DNA of 56,733 bases from Soonwooa sp. GTDB lineage: Bacteria > Bacteroidota > Bacteroidia > Flavobacteriales > Weeksellaceae. The notes under the pieces were generated by a model. It was given only the letters and a program-made list of their open reading frames with translations. It was not told the origin of the DNA and searched no databases. The stretch is taken from NCBI RefSeq assembly GCF_030151385.1, contig NZ_JASLDS010000059.1, positions 1 through 56,733 on the forward strand, written 5' to 3'. Every line of letters starts with the position of its first letter. The stretch's first letter is position 1. The position numbers were made by a program, and so were the translations under genes. Positions 44,801 to 52,460 of the stretch are shown one piece after another.

Positions 44801-44910
44801 GTATGCAGGTAAGAATAAATCCCACCAACCAAAAGCATCACCGTCGCAAAAAGAACTATCAGAGAGTTCTTTAATGAGAAAGAGACAATGTTTTGAACAA
44901 ATTTTCGCAT
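41821..44910 (-). CDS. RND efflux pump, heavy-metal (CzcA/CusA) class
   Basis: A 1029-residue inner-membrane pump with the 12-segment RND layout: one segment at the N-terminus (NSLIVLFATVMLLVGGIYSY), a large periplasmic loop, six central segments, a second loop and five C-terminal segments. The TM4 motif is GALDFGLLLEGTLVIVEHV, spacing D-x5-E-x6-E at about residues 395, 401 and 408. CzcA-type divalent-metal pumps have Asp at the middle place, so here Glu replaces it. FPDVTNTRVRIITQWPG also matches the metal class. It starts as its adaptor's stop ends (TAATG), so translation is probably coupled. Metal export is inferred; the cation is unknown. Confidence 0.9.
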   Translation of the reverse strand: MRKFVQNIVSFSLKNSLIVLFATVMLLVGGIYSYLHTPIEAFPDVTNTRVRIITQWPGRSAEEIEKFVSLPIAKEMNTIPNKTSVRSISLFGLSVVTVIFDDHVDDFYAQQYGSNRMGNVNLPAGAEFEIEPPSGATGEIYRYIIKSKLPLKEVTAIQDWVIERELLAVPGVADVVSFGGEEKTYEIKINPTELHNYNLSPLDVFEAVSKSNINVGGDVVSKGDQAYVVRGIGLLESKADIENIQIEVKGSTPILVKHVAEVKISAKPRLGQVGYNEQDDVVQGIVIMLRGENPSGVIAKLKERIAELNGGELPADVEIVPIIDRTELVNTTVNTVSKNLVEGIILVSIIVFIFLYNWRTTFIVASVIPLAFLFAIIMLRIQGLPANLISMGALDFGLLLEGTLVIVEHVFVALEHKAKQVGLRRFNKMSKLGIIKRSAGSVASYIFFALLILIVALLPIFSFQKVEGKMFSPLAFTLGYALLGSLILSLTYVPAMCKLLLTKNIEEKENFISRFFRQNMFKLYELSMRHKKAFFIGFLALLGICGFKFSHYGSEFLPKLNEGAIYVRATLPNSVNLDESVRLTKEMKKILLKYDEVKFVMTQTGRPNDGTDPTGFFNIEFNIQLKPESDWKKKISKDELLDEMRKDLERYPGINFGFSQPIQDNVEEYVAGVKAPLVIKIFGNDLFELEEYAGQVANSLGKVNGITDVNVFKNIGLPELRIQLHDSKMAKYGISTADAQAVIEMTIGGQAATKFYENERMFDVMLRFEKQYRDTPEKIANILIPTADEKKVPLKEIATIDYHTGPSFIYREGNSRYIGVGFNIEGRDLGSTIAEAKEQVAKDVKLPKNHKMVWAGEFESKERAAKQLAMVVPISLVLIMMLLYFNFGNLKDTLISSITLAFAFIGGFISLWTTGTIFGISAGIGFIILFGVATIDGIVLIGVMKENLQNRMSLKEAIAKGVESRIRPVVMIALMGSMGLFPAAISHGMGSEIQKPLAIMIVGGLIICMLLSFTILPLIFYYAYRKTEK

Positions 44911-46019
44911 TATTTTTTCGCTTGCTTAGGATTAGACTTTAGGTTTTCGTAGATAAGAAGTGCGTTGGATGCAATGATTTTTTCGCCTGCTTTTATATTG
45001 CCAGAGATGTAGCTTTTCTTGTTGTTGGTGCTAATTTCGTTAACCAATCTTATCTCCATATCACAATCGTTTTTGTAAACGATTAGATAATTTTGATTGT
45101 TGTCAAAAATTAAAGCTTCTGTCGGAACTGCAATTGCTGATTGGTCGTTGGTCTTAATCGGTAATTCGATATCGGCTGACATACCTGGACGAAGCTTCAT
45201 ATCGTTATTGTCCATGACGATTTTTGCTTTTAGGACACGTTCGTTTTCATTAAAAACTTGCGAAATCGAACTAATGCTGCCAATAAAACTTTCGTCAGGA
45301 TAAGCCAAAGTTGTCACTTTCACAGGTTGATTAACATAAACGTGACGCATATTGGTTGCATAAACATTGGCCATTACCCAAACTTTTTCGAGGTTCGAAA
45401 TGACAAAAAGTTGGTCGCCTCCAGCAGTAACAGGCATTCCTTTAGCAATGTTTTTTGAGATAACATAACCATTGGAAGGTGCTTTGATTTGGAAGTTTGT
45501 TTGATTGGCAGAATAAAGCTGCATGTTTTTCTGCGTTTTAGCCATATTCGATTGTATGATGCTAACCTCGGCTTTGGCTTCTTCCAAATCTTTTTGAGAC
45601 GCGATATCATCTTTGTACATCGATTGTACAGAAGCTAATTTTCTTTTAGCAACCGCTAATTGTGCACTTAGACTTTGCGTATCATCTTGCATCTCGTTGA
45701 GTGAGGCACTTTTCACACTTGCCAAAACTTGACCTTGTCGCACATAATCGCCGAGAGAAAAATAGGTTTCTGTAACGATACCATCAACAAGACTTACGAA
45801 AGGAACGGTTTTGTCGGAGTTGCTTTCTACCTCACCAGTTAATGTGATGGTCTCTTCGATAAGTTGTGATTGTACTTCTGTGATAAGAACTTCTTTTTTT
45901 AATTCTTTAGAAATACAAAAATTCGGGTGTTCTTCCTTTTTATTTTTATCCTCTTTCGAGCAATTTATTAATGTTAAAGCTGAGAAAAATCCAGCTGCGA
46001 TGATGTATTTTGTTTTCAT
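44910..46019 (-). CDS. RND periplasmic adaptor lipoprotein
   Basis: A 369-residue membrane fusion protein with a lipoprotein signal (SALTLINCSKEDK, Cys 20). After it a short segment HPNFCISKELKKEV contains His and Cys of a possible metal-binding site. Then come the lipoyl domain (TETYFSLGDYVRQGQVLASV), a coiled-coil hairpin, the second lipoyl half (FQIKAPSNGYVISKNIAKG), a beta-barrel domain (VMANVYATNMRHVYVNQPV), and LRPGMSADIELP. It links the RND pump to TolC across the periplasm. It lies 2 bases after the TolC gene and overlaps the pump start by one base. Confidence 0.92.
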   Translation of the reverse strand: MKTKYIIAAGFFSALTLINCSKEDKNKKEEHPNFCISKELKKEVLITEVQSQLIEETITLTGEVESNSDKTVPFVSLVDGIVTETYFSLGDYVRQGQVLASVKSASLNEMQDDTQSLSAQLAVAKRKLASVQSMYKDDIASQKDLEEAKAEVSIIQSNMAKTQKNMQLYSANQTNFQIKAPSNGYVISKNIAKGMPVTAGGDQLFVISNLEKVWVMANVYATNMRHVYVNQPVKVTTLAYPDESFIGSISSISQVFNENERVLKAKIVMDNNDMKLRPGMSADIELPIKTNDQSAIAVPTEALIFDNNQNYLIVYKNDCDMEIRLVNEISTNNKKSYISGNIKAGEKIIASNALLIYENLKSNPKQAKK

Positions 46020-46021
46020 AA

Positions 46022-47293
46022 TTATAAATCTTGTCCGATGGCGTATTGCAAGTTTTCGAAGTATTGGTTAAGTTCTTTTTTTGTTTCCAGAATGATTAGT
46101 TTGTTCTCGATATAGGTTTCTAAAAAGTCCATATATTCAAGCATGCTGATGTTTCTGAGGCGGAAGTTTTTCTCATGACTTATCAAAAGCTTGTCAAGAC
46201 TTTGCTCGTAATCTGCATCGAATTCTCCAAAAATTTTGTTCGTACGTTGGTAGTTTCTAACAGCAGAGGTAATTTCGTTTTCTGCTTTTAGAACATTCTT
46301 TTTGGTTTCTAAATCCGTTTTTTCAATCTGAATTTTAGCTTCTTGAATATTACCCTTGTTGCGGTCAAAAATTGGCAATTCCATCGAAGCGCCAACCCCG
46401 ACAAAGTCTTTCATAATGCTACCGCCACGGTCATAATTAATCGTGAAACTAATGTCTGGCGTCTTCATGGCATTTTGAAGCTCCAAATTCTTCTTCGCGT
46501 ATTTTTCTTGGTTAAGGCGAATTTGGATGTCAGGACGATTCTGTGTCGCGATATTAACCCACTTTTGCAGATTGTAATCTTCAATGTCTTTATTTGGAAT
46601 TTCTAAACTGTCAACAATGTAAACGTTGGCAGCTGCTGGAAGAATCAAAAGACCTTTAATTTCTGTTTGCAGTTCTTCCAAATCTTGATTTAGCGCAATT
46701 AGCTTTTTCTTAAAATCCAATTCTTGCGCTTTCAATCGTATGTATTCAGCTTTGCTGATGTTACCTTGGTTGAGTTGGTTTTGGTAAGATTTAGTCAATT
46801 TTTCCAAAGACTCAATTTGGCTTTTATAGATTTGCTGATGCTTTTGATTATAGATAATATCGGTGAGCGTGTTGCGAAGTTCCTTTTTCAGTTCGCGCAT
46901 AATTTCTAACAATTCGAACTCTTCTCCATTCACTTCAATTTGATGTAATTCTACGGTTTTGCGACGCTTGCCAGCAGTTGTAATAACTTGCTCTATCTGC
47001 GCAGAAACTTGTGAGGTCGTTCCCCAATTACCAAGAAGTGGAGGCAATTCTTCAACGTCATAGGTTCGCCAAAGATTAACTTCGCTGATGCCGATTGTAG
47101 GATTTGGCCAAAACTTCGCTTGCAAAGCACGTGCTTTGGCTTGGGAGATTTCTAAACGTTGCGTGATAAGGTCAAAATTCTTTATTAAAAAAAGATTTTC
47201 GGCTTCGTTTCGGGAAAGTTTTATCGTGTCCGATTGTGCAGCGATAAAACCAATGAAATGAATAAAAAATAAGGATAAAGCTAGCTTCTTCAA
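46022..47293 (-). CDS. TolC-family outer-membrane channel of the efflux locus
   Basis: A 423-residue TolC-type protein with a signal peptide (KKLALSLFFIHFIGFIAAQS). It has two long helical pairs: FDLITQRLEISQAKARALQA and a second beginning LELQNAMKTPDISFTINYDR. The start is a TTG at 47293; no in-frame ATG lies nearby upstream, and the predicted -7 box (47313-47320) leaves room for nothing longer. It is the first gene of tolC-adaptor-pump, the CBA order of the Czc/Cnr type. Confidence 0.9.
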   Translation of the reverse strand: MKKLALSLFFIHFIGFIAAQSDTIKLSRNEAENLFLIKNFDLITQRLEISQAKARALQAKFWPNPTIGISEVNLWRTYDVEELPPLLGNWGTTSQVSAQIEQVITTAGKRRKTVELHQIEVNGEEFELLEIMRELKKELRNTLTDIIYNQKHQQIYKSQIESLEKLTKSYQNQLNQGNISKAEYIRLKAQELDFKKKLIALNQDLEELQTEIKGLLILPAAANVYIVDSLEIPNKDIEDYNLQKWVNIATQNRPDIQIRLNQEKYAKKNLELQNAMKTPDISFTINYDRGGSIMKDFVGVGASMELPIFDRNKGNIQEAKIQIEKTDLETKKNVLKAENEITSAVRNYQRTNKIFGEFDADYEQSLDKLLISHEKNFRLRNISMLEYMDFLETYIENKLIILETKKELNQYFENLQYAIGQDL

Positions 47294-47294
47294 T

Positions 47295-47310
47295 GTCTTA
47301 AAATTAAGAC
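47295..47310. promoter_or_regulatory. Inverted repeat between the -7 box and start of the TolC gene
   Basis: GTCTTAA-AA-TTAAGAC, a perfect 7-bp inverted repeat located where a repressor or a leader hairpin would act. With a 2-base loop it would fold poorly as RNA, so a protein site is more likely. Confidence 0.4.
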
Positions 47311-47312
47311 CA

Positions 47313-47320
47313 CAAAGCTA
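47313..47320 (-). promoter_or_regulatory. -7 box of the tolC-adaptor-RND operon
   Basis: On the minus strand TAGCTTTG fits TAnnTTTG. The identical 8-mer serves as the likely -7 box of the response regulator gene (49498-49505). No TTG lies at the -33 distance, which fits an activator-dependent promoter. Confidence 0.55.
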
Positions 47321-47371
47321 TTTTTTTAACATTAAAGCCGATTTTAAGCTTTATTAGAATTAGCTTAGAAC

Positions 47372-47391
47372 AACCTTAAAGGAACCTTAAA
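47372..47391 (-). promoter_or_regulatory. Direct-repeat operator for the response regulator
   Basis: AACCTTAAA occurs twice with a period of 11 bases (47372-47380 and 47383-47391). Two half-sites in the same direction spaced by one helical turn are typical for OmpR/PhoB-family dimers. The site lies about 52-71 bases upstream of the TolC-gene -7 box and just after the histidine kinase gene end. Binding by the neighbouring regulator is inferred. Confidence 0.5.
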
Positions 47392-47438
47392 ATGTGTTTT
47401 TTTTAGTTTTGAAATTTTTAATAAAAACAAGTCAAAAC

Positions 47439-48788
47439 CTATAAAACTAATTTGACACTTGTGCCCAAATTTTCTTCGGATTTTATTTCGATTTTAATAT
47501 GGTGGTGTTCAAAAATTGTTTTTGATAAAGACAAACCAATGCCGCTTCCATTAATGTTTTTAACGTTTTTGCCTCGGAAGAAGGTGTCGTATATTTTAGC
47601 CAAATCTTCAGCATTGACGCCGGCACCTTGGTCGGTGACAGTGACAACCAAATGTTCTTTTTCTTCGCCAATTAAAACCTGAACGGGATTTTGATTCGAG
47701 TATTTAACAGCATTTTCGATGATATTATAAAATGCTAAATACAACAAAGTTTCGTTGCCTGAATATTGTAGAGATTCTGGATTTTTAACTTCAAGATTAA
47801 TGTGGATTTGCGTATGGTATTCTAAGGTTTTGGGCAGAATATTTTCGTAGATTTTCCAAATAATTTCGTCAATACGGACAAAGCGATGGCTGTTTTCGAT
47901 TTTTGAAAGTCCCGACATTAAAAGTAAATTATTAAGAATATGTTCGATTTGGTAAACATTGTTGAGCGCATCTTTTGCAACTTTTTGATATTCTTCAGGA
48001 CTTCTTTCGCGTTGCGCAAAAACTTCTAGATTGCCCGAAATACTTGCTAAAGGTGTTTTGAATTCGTGCGAAACATAGTTAATGAAATTTTGTTGAAGCA
48101 GCACGTTTTCCGAAATATGTGAAAGAAGTTTGTTGTAAGATTTAATCAATTCTTCGATTTCGTCGTTGGTATTGGTAGAGGTTATCGCTTTAGAAATGTC
48201 GGTATAATCAGCATTGTTGATTTGTTTGACAACTTTAGAAATAGGTTTGTACACAATTTTGGAAAGTTGCATACTCAGGAAAATAATGAATAAAAGTCCC
48301 AGCAAAAGTCCTGCAAGCATAATCATCGACAAGCGGAACATTTGATCTTTAAAGGAACTATTGGAGTTTTTGACAAAGACCACAAAATCGCCTTGGTTGT
48401 CCTTGTAGAAAATACCATAATAGAAAAAGTCATCGGACATGAATTCCACAGTTTTCCGACTTCGTGCCTGTTGTAGATGTTTAACTTTAATATTAAAATC
48501 TGCAATATTGCCACCGTAGGTTAGTTGATTTTTTTCATCAAAAATGGCAACATTTTCAGGGCTCATTAGATGATTGTATTCTTTTTTTACCTCGGCATGA
48601 CGCTCTTTTGGAAGTTCGTCTTTTTCTAAATAATAAATCGCCGAAATGAGCGCCTTATTTTTTAGTCGGTCAAGATATACTTGTTGAGAACTATCGTAAT
48701 ATCCAACATAAATAATGATGAATGTGATGATGGAAACCACACCATAAGACAAACTCGATATGAGGATAAATCGCTTGCGAAGTGTCAT
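47439..48788 (-). CDS. Sensor histidine kinase of the efflux locus
   Basis: A 449-residue membrane kinase: TM1 at about residues 7-30, a periplasmic domain of about 125 residues, TM2 at about 155-178, and HAMP to about 230. The H-box is FINYVSHEFKTPLASISGN, followed by the N-box NIIENAVKYS, G1 DQGAGV, F-box YDTFFRG and G2 GSGIGLSLS. All catalytic boxes are intact. The periplasmic part has no metal-rich motif I recognise. It starts 3 bases after the response regulator stop and lies ahead of the efflux genes on the same strand, so the pair probably senses the pump substrate in the periplasm. Confidence 0.92.
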   Translation of the reverse strand: MTLRKRFILISSLSYGVVSIITFIIIYVGYYDSSQQVYLDRLKNKALISAIYYLEKDELPKERHAEVKKEYNHLMSPENVAIFDEKNQLTYGGNIADFNIKVKHLQQARSRKTVEFMSDDFFYYGIFYKDNQGDFVVFVKNSNSSFKDQMFRLSMIMLAGLLLGLLFIIFLSMQLSKIVYKPISKVVKQINNADYTDISKAITSTNTNDEIEELIKSYNKLLSHISENVLLQQNFINYVSHEFKTPLASISGNLEVFAQRERSPEEYQKVAKDALNNVYQIEHILNNLLLMSGLSKIENSHRFVRIDEIIWKIYENILPKTLEYHTQIHINLEVKNPESLQYSGNETLLYLAFYNIIENAVKYSNQNPVQVLIGEEKEHLVVTVTDQGAGVNAEDLAKIYDTFFRGKNVKNINGSGIGLSLSKTIFEHHHIKIEIKSEENLGTSVKLVL

Positions 48789-48791
48789 GCT

Positions 48792-49466
48792 TTAATCTTT
48801 GATGAGGTAACCTTTTCCTTTGATGGTGTGTATTATTTTTTCGTCGCTGGATTTTAGTTTTGTGCGGATGTACGACATATAAACGTCCAAAACATTGGTG
48901 TTACTATCAAAATCGATTCCCCAAACATGATTAAGAATTTGAGTTCTGCTAACGACCTTATTTTTGTTTTGCATCAACAACAATAGTAATTTGTACTCGG
49001 TAGGAGAGAAGATGACTTCTTCGCCTTCGTAGGTTACAGTGTGCATATCGGTGTTGATGATAAGACTTTTACAAGAAATCTCTGAACTCGAATTTTGAAA
49101 TTGTTGCACATTGCGACGTGTCAAAGCTTTGATGCGCGACAGCAATTCGGCGAAGTGAAATGGTTTTGACAAATAATCATCGGCGCCGAGATCCAGCATT
49201 TTTACTTTGTCATCAGGACTGTTAAGTGCGCTAAGAACCAAAATCGGGGTAAAGTTTTTTTTGAACCTTATAAGTTGTGTCAATTGCATGCCGTCGAGAT
49301 CTGGTAGCATAATGTCCATTAAGATAATATCAAAAACATGCTCGGAAACAAGCTCGCGTGCAACTTCACCAGTTTCTGCCAAGCTAATCTGGTAGCCTGC
49401 TTCGGTGAGTCCTTTTACCAAAAAATCACTGATTCTTTTGTCATCTTCTATTAGGAGTATATTCAT
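48792..49466 (-). CDS. OmpR-family response regulator of the efflux locus
   Basis: A 224-residue regulator. The receiver domain (1-115) has the acidic pair EDD at 7-9, phosphate acceptor Asp 51 in IILMDIMLPDLDG, and a conserved Lys in LSKPFHF. The winged-helix DNA-binding domain (about 130-224) has FSPTEYKLLLLLMQNKNKVV and NVLDVYMSYIRTKL. It forms a two-gene unit with the kinase and probably activates the efflux operon (and maybe itself). The -7 box at 49498-49505 precedes it. Confidence 0.93.
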   Translation of the reverse strand: MNILLIEDDKRISDFLVKGLTEAGYQISLAETGEVARELVSEHVFDIILMDIMLPDLDGMQLTQLIRFKKNFTPILVLSALNSPDDKVKMLDLGADDYLSKPFHFAELLSRIKALTRRNVQQFQNSSSEISCKSLIINTDMHTVTYEGEEVIFSPTEYKLLLLLMQNKNKVVSRTQILNHVWGIDFDSNTNVLDVYMSYIRTKLKSSDEKIIHTIKGKGYLIKD

Positions 49467-49497
49467 CGGAAAAGTTTTGAAATTGCACTTGAGTTCC

Positions 49498-49505
49498 CAA
49501 AGCTA
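49498..49505 (-). promoter_or_regulatory. -7 box of the response regulator gene
   Basis: On the minus strand TAGCTTTG, 32 bases before the ATG; the same 8-mer as at the TolC gene. Confidence 0.48.
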
Positions 49506-49549
49506 GATAAATTTAACGATGATTTCTATATTTATTTGAAAATGAAAAC

Positions 49550-49557
49550 TAACTTTG
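49550..49557 (+). promoter_or_regulatory. -7 box of the PAP2 phosphatase gene
   Basis: TAACTTTG fits TAnnTTTG and lies 20 bases before the ATG at 49578. It sits inside the longer reading from 49536, which argues against that earlier start. Confidence 0.45.
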
Positions 49558-49577
49558 TTCTTCAATTGATACACGTG

Positions 49578-50318
49578 ATGATTAAAAAGATAAAGATTTT
49601 GATGTTGGTTTTTTGTTGTGTTAATCTTGGTTTTGCGCAACAAATTGATAGTTTGGCGATTGTTAGAGAAACGAATTCGTTACCAAGCGATAGACAGCGT
49701 TTTGAAATCAAAAAATTATATGTGCCAGCAGGTTTGATGATTGCTGGTGTTGCGTTAAGTGGCAAAAGTGCAGAATCGATTAACAACGAAATCGTTGAAG
49801 AACGGAATGAGCATTTTATGAATTTCACATCGCATTTGGATGATTTTCTACAGTTTTCACCGATTGTAACAGCTTATGCCTTGGACGCTTTTGGTGTTAA
49901 ATCCAAAACAGATTTGGGCAACCGAACGGCGATTTTGATAAAGGGAGAAGTGATGGCTTTAGGCTCTGCATTTATTTTGAAAAGTTTAATCCACGAAAAC
50001 CGTCCTGATAGCTCTAACAATATGTCCTTTCCGTCTGGACACACAACACAAGCATTTGCTGCAGCCACTTTCCTAAGTGAAGAATACAAAGATCGTTTTT
50101 CTTGGATGCCTTATGTTTCTTATAGTTTGGCAGGTACAGTCGGGGTTTTTAGAATGGTGAATAACAAACATTATATTTCGGATGTTCTGTTCGGTGCTGG
50201 TTTAGGAATTTTATCTATGAAGATGGCTTATTGGACGCATCAATACAAATGGAACAAGAAAGAACGCCACGAGCAAGCTTACCAACAATATATTAAAAAC
50301 GAGAAACCTGTATATTAG
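49578..50318 (+). CDS. PAP2-family acid phosphatase
   Basis: Start at ATG 49578, which opens on a signal/membrane segment (KKIKILMLVFCCVNLGFAQ). The 246-residue protein has the three PAP2 motifs: K-x6-RP in KSLIHENRPDSSN, SFPSGHTTQAFAAATFL, and RMVNNKHYISDVLFGAG. These give a vanadate-sensitive phosphatase, acting on lipid phosphates such as undecaprenyl pyrophosphate or phosphatidic/lipid A phosphates at the periplasmic face. Only weak further hydrophobic helices are evident, so the lipid substrate is not fixed. Divergent from the response regulator gene. Confidence 0.88.
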   Translation: MIKKIKILMLVFCCVNLGFAQQIDSLAIVRETNSLPSDRQRFEIKKLYVPAGLMIAGVALSGKSAESINNEIVEERNEHFMNFTSHLDDFLQFSPIVTAYALDAFGVKSKTDLGNRTAILIKGEVMALGSAFILKSLIHENRPDSSNNMSFPSGHTTQAFAAATFLSEEYKDRFSWMPYVSYSLAGTVGVFRMVNNKHYISDVLFGAGLGILSMKMAYWTHQYKWNKKERHEQAYQQYIKNEKPVY

Positions 50319-50320
50319 AA

Positions 50321-50328
50321 TAAGTTTG
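50321..50328 (+). promoter_or_regulatory. Possible -7 box of the TPR protein gene
   Basis: TAAGTTTG fits TAnnTTTG, just after the PAP2 stop and 63 bases before the ATG; no clear -33 element. Confidence 0.35.
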
Positions 50329-50391
50329 TTGTTTTTAAATTTTAAAATAGCTTTTTAATTTTCCTCTTTATTCATTCATAATATTTTCTGT

Positions 50392-50817
50392 ATGAAGAAA
50401 CTGATTTCGATAGTCCTTGTAGTCGCACTTCTTGGTTTTTTGTCTTATCAATTTTTATTTAAAAAAGATGATGAAAAATACTTAGAAAAAGGTGTCGAGT
50501 ACTTTAATGAAAATCGATACGACGAGGCTTTGGTTTACTTTGATCTTTCCGAAAAATTTGGAAATAATAAAGCGCTTAAATATTCGAGTGCCATTTATTT
50601 AGAAAAAGGAAAACCAGACTTGGCTATTCCAAAATTGCAGAAATATATCAGTACGACAAAAGATCCCGAAGATCTAAAGTTTTGCTATAATGATTTAGGA
50701 GTCGCTTACTTCAAGCTTAATGATCTTACAAATGCAAAGAAGTATTGGAAAAAAGGAGACAGTTTGGGTAACGAAACGAGCCGAAATAATTTGAAAGAAT
50801 TAGAAAAAACGAAATGA
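50392..50817 (+). CDS. Membrane-anchored TPR protein
   Basis: A 141-residue protein with one N-terminal membrane segment (KKLISIVLVVALLGFLSYQF) and then two to three TPR-like units: YLEKGVEYFNENRYDEALVY, DLAIPKLQKYISTTKDPED and NDLGVAYFKLNDLTNAKKYW. TPR domains bind other proteins; no partner is evident. It lies 73 bases after the PAP2 gene and could be read from the same transcript. I do not recognise an orthologue with known role. Confidence 0.75.
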   Translation: MKKLISIVLVVALLGFLSYQFLFKKDDEKYLEKGVEYFNENRYDEALVYFDLSEKFGNNKALKYSSAIYLEKGKPDLAIPKLQKYISTTKDPEDLKFCYNDLGVAYFKLNDLTNAKKYWKKGDSLGNETSRNNLKELEKTK

Positions 50818-50940
50818 TCTTGTACTTGCATTTTGCATCTTAATTTTATAAATTATTTCTTTTTCTTAAAATTCTAATCTTAGCATTTTCATTGTCTCAA
50901 TCTATCAATACGATATCATTTTTTTAGCAGTATTAATTTG

Positions 50941-50948
50941 TATCTTTG
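50941..50948 (+). promoter_or_regulatory. -7 box of the ECF sigma factor-lipA unit
   Basis: TATCTTTG, 11 bases before the ATG, giving a very short leader. With the preceding G and following C it also spells GTATCTTTGC, the CTnDOT-type target core. No -33 TTG at a good distance. Confidence 0.45.
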
Positions 50949-50959
50949 CTTATCTCTAA

Positions 50960-51520
50960 ATGAAAAAAGAAGCATTAATAGAATTAGTAAAGAAAGCCAA
51001 GGATAAAGATCAAAAAGCGCAAACGCATTTGATTAATCTCTTTTGGGTGGATGTTTTTTCTTTCGTGATGAAGAAAGTTCAGGACGAAAATGACGCCGAC
51101 GAAATTACCGTTCATGTTTTTTCGAAAGTCTTGTCAAAGTTGGATATGTACGACCCTAATTTTCAGTTTAAGACTTGGATTTTGACCATTGCTCAAAATA
51201 CGGTTATTGATTTTTGGCGAAAGAAAAGCCGCGAAAATACGGATGCCAGCGATTCTTTGGATGAGGTTAAAAATCACTTTGCAAAATCACCAGAAGAGCT
51301 TTTGATTTCGGAGGAAGAAAATGACGAGATTCTAAAAATTGTTGCTTCGATGGATGCCAATTATCAGGATATTATTAGGCTTCGATTTTTTGAGGAGAAA
51401 AGTATTAAAGAAATAGCTGAAGAGCTTAACCTATCAGTTGCCAATACCAAGGTGCGCATTATGCGAGCTAAAAAAGTCTTGGCAGAATTATTAAAAAGTA
51501 ACGAGTTGTATAATGAGTAA
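50960..51520 (+). CDS. ECF-type RNA polymerase sigma factor
   Basis: A 186-residue sigma-70 family protein. Region 2 spans about 20-90 (DENDADEITVHVFSKVLSKL, then FKTWILTIAQNTVIDFWRKK) and region 4 about 120-175 (YQDIIRLRFFEEKSIKEIAE, NLSVANTKVRIMRAKKVLAE). No anti-sigma gene is next to it. Its end overlaps the lipA start by 8 bases, so the two are translated from one message. Target genes unknown; control of lipA by this sigma is not implied by co-transcription. Confidence 0.9.
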   Translation: MKKEALIELVKKAKDKDQKAQTHLINLFWVDVFSFVMKKVQDENDADEITVHVFSKVLSKLDMYDPNFQFKTWILTIAQNTVIDFWRKKSRENTDASDSLDEVKNHFAKSPEELLISEEENDEILKIVASMDANYQDIIRLRFFEEKSIKEIAEELNLSVANTKVRIMRAKKVLAELLKSNELYNE

Positions 51521-52385
51521 CGATGTATTAACGACAGATACCACAACACAAAAACCAAAATGGATTCGCGTAAAATTACCAACTGGTAAAAATTATCGTG
51601 AGCTTAGAAACTTGGTTGATAAATATAAATTGAATACCATTTGTCAAAGTGGAAGTTGTCCAAATATGGGCGAATGTTGGGGCGAAGGGACGGCGACTTT
51701 TATGATTTTGGGAAATATCTGTACGCGTTCTTGTGGTTTTTGCGGTGTTAAAACTGGAAAACCTTTGGATGTTAATTGGGACGAACCTGAAAAAGTAGCG
51801 CGTTCTATCAAATTGATGAAGATTAAACATGCGGTTTTGACTTCTGTTGATCGCGACGATCTTAAAGATATGGGATCGATTCTTTGGGGCGAAACGGTAA
51901 ATGCTGTTCGTCGTATTTCTCCCGGAACGACTATGGAAACTTTGATTCCGGATTTCCAAGGGATTACAAAACATTTGGACAGATTGGTGGAAGTTGCGCC
52001 AGAAGTTATTTCTCACAATATGGAAACGGTGAAACGTCTAACGCGTGAAGTGCGTATCCAAGCGAAATATGAGAGAAGTTTGGATGTTTTACGCTATCTG
52101 AAGGAAGCTGGACAACGCCGTACCAAAACGGGTGTTATGCTTGGTCTTGGTGAAACTAAAGATGAAGTTTTCCAAACCATTGAAGACATCAGAAACGCTA
52201 ATGTAGATGTTATTACTTTGGGACAATATCTGCAACCTACCAAAAAGCATTTGCCAGTAAAAAGATTTATCACGCCAGAAGAGTTTGATGAATATGGTGC
52301 TTTTGCAAAAGAATTGGGTTTCCGTCATGTAGAAAGTTCACCGTTGGTACGTAGTTCTTACCATGCTGAAAAACATATTCACTAA
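51513..52385 (+). CDS. lipA: Lipoyl synthase
   Basis: A 290-residue radical SAM enzyme that inserts sulfur into the octanoyl chain of lipoate-dependent complexes. The auxiliary cluster cysteines are in CQSGSCPNMGECW (C-x4-C-x5-C), the SAM cluster in CTRSCGFC (C-x3-C-x2-C), and the C-terminal RSSYHAE supplies the serine that caps the auxiliary cluster. All are present. The ATG at 51513 lies inside the last codons of the sigma factor gene. A terminator follows at 52410. Confidence 0.96.
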   Translation: MSNDVLTTDTTTQKPKWIRVKLPTGKNYRELRNLVDKYKLNTICQSGSCPNMGECWGEGTATFMILGNICTRSCGFCGVKTGKPLDVNWDEPEKVARSIKLMKIKHAVLTSVDRDDLKDMGSILWGETVNAVRRISPGTTMETLIPDFQGITKHLDRLVEVAPEVISHNMETVKRLTREVRIQAKYERSLDVLRYLKEAGQRRTKTGVMLGLGETKDEVFQTIEDIRNANVDVITLGQYLQPTKKHLPVKRFITPEEFDEYGAFAKELGFRHVESSPLVRSSYHAEKHIH

Positions 52386-52409
52386 GGATTTATTTTTTTT
52401 AAACATATT

Positions 52410-52437
52410 AAAACACTCATTTCGAGTGTTTTTTTTA
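52410..52437 (+). terminator. lipA terminator
   Basis: AAAACACTC/GAGTGTTTT stem, loop ATTTC, followed by a long T-run. Confidence 0.88.
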
Positions 52438-52460
52438 TTTTAGTAAGACAAAGTTTAAGG

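Noticed and set aside
50940..50949. GTATCTTTGC as an attachment site of a mobile element
   Set aside because: It matches the core but is the promoter of the sigma factor gene, with chromosomal genes on both sides and no integrase nearby.
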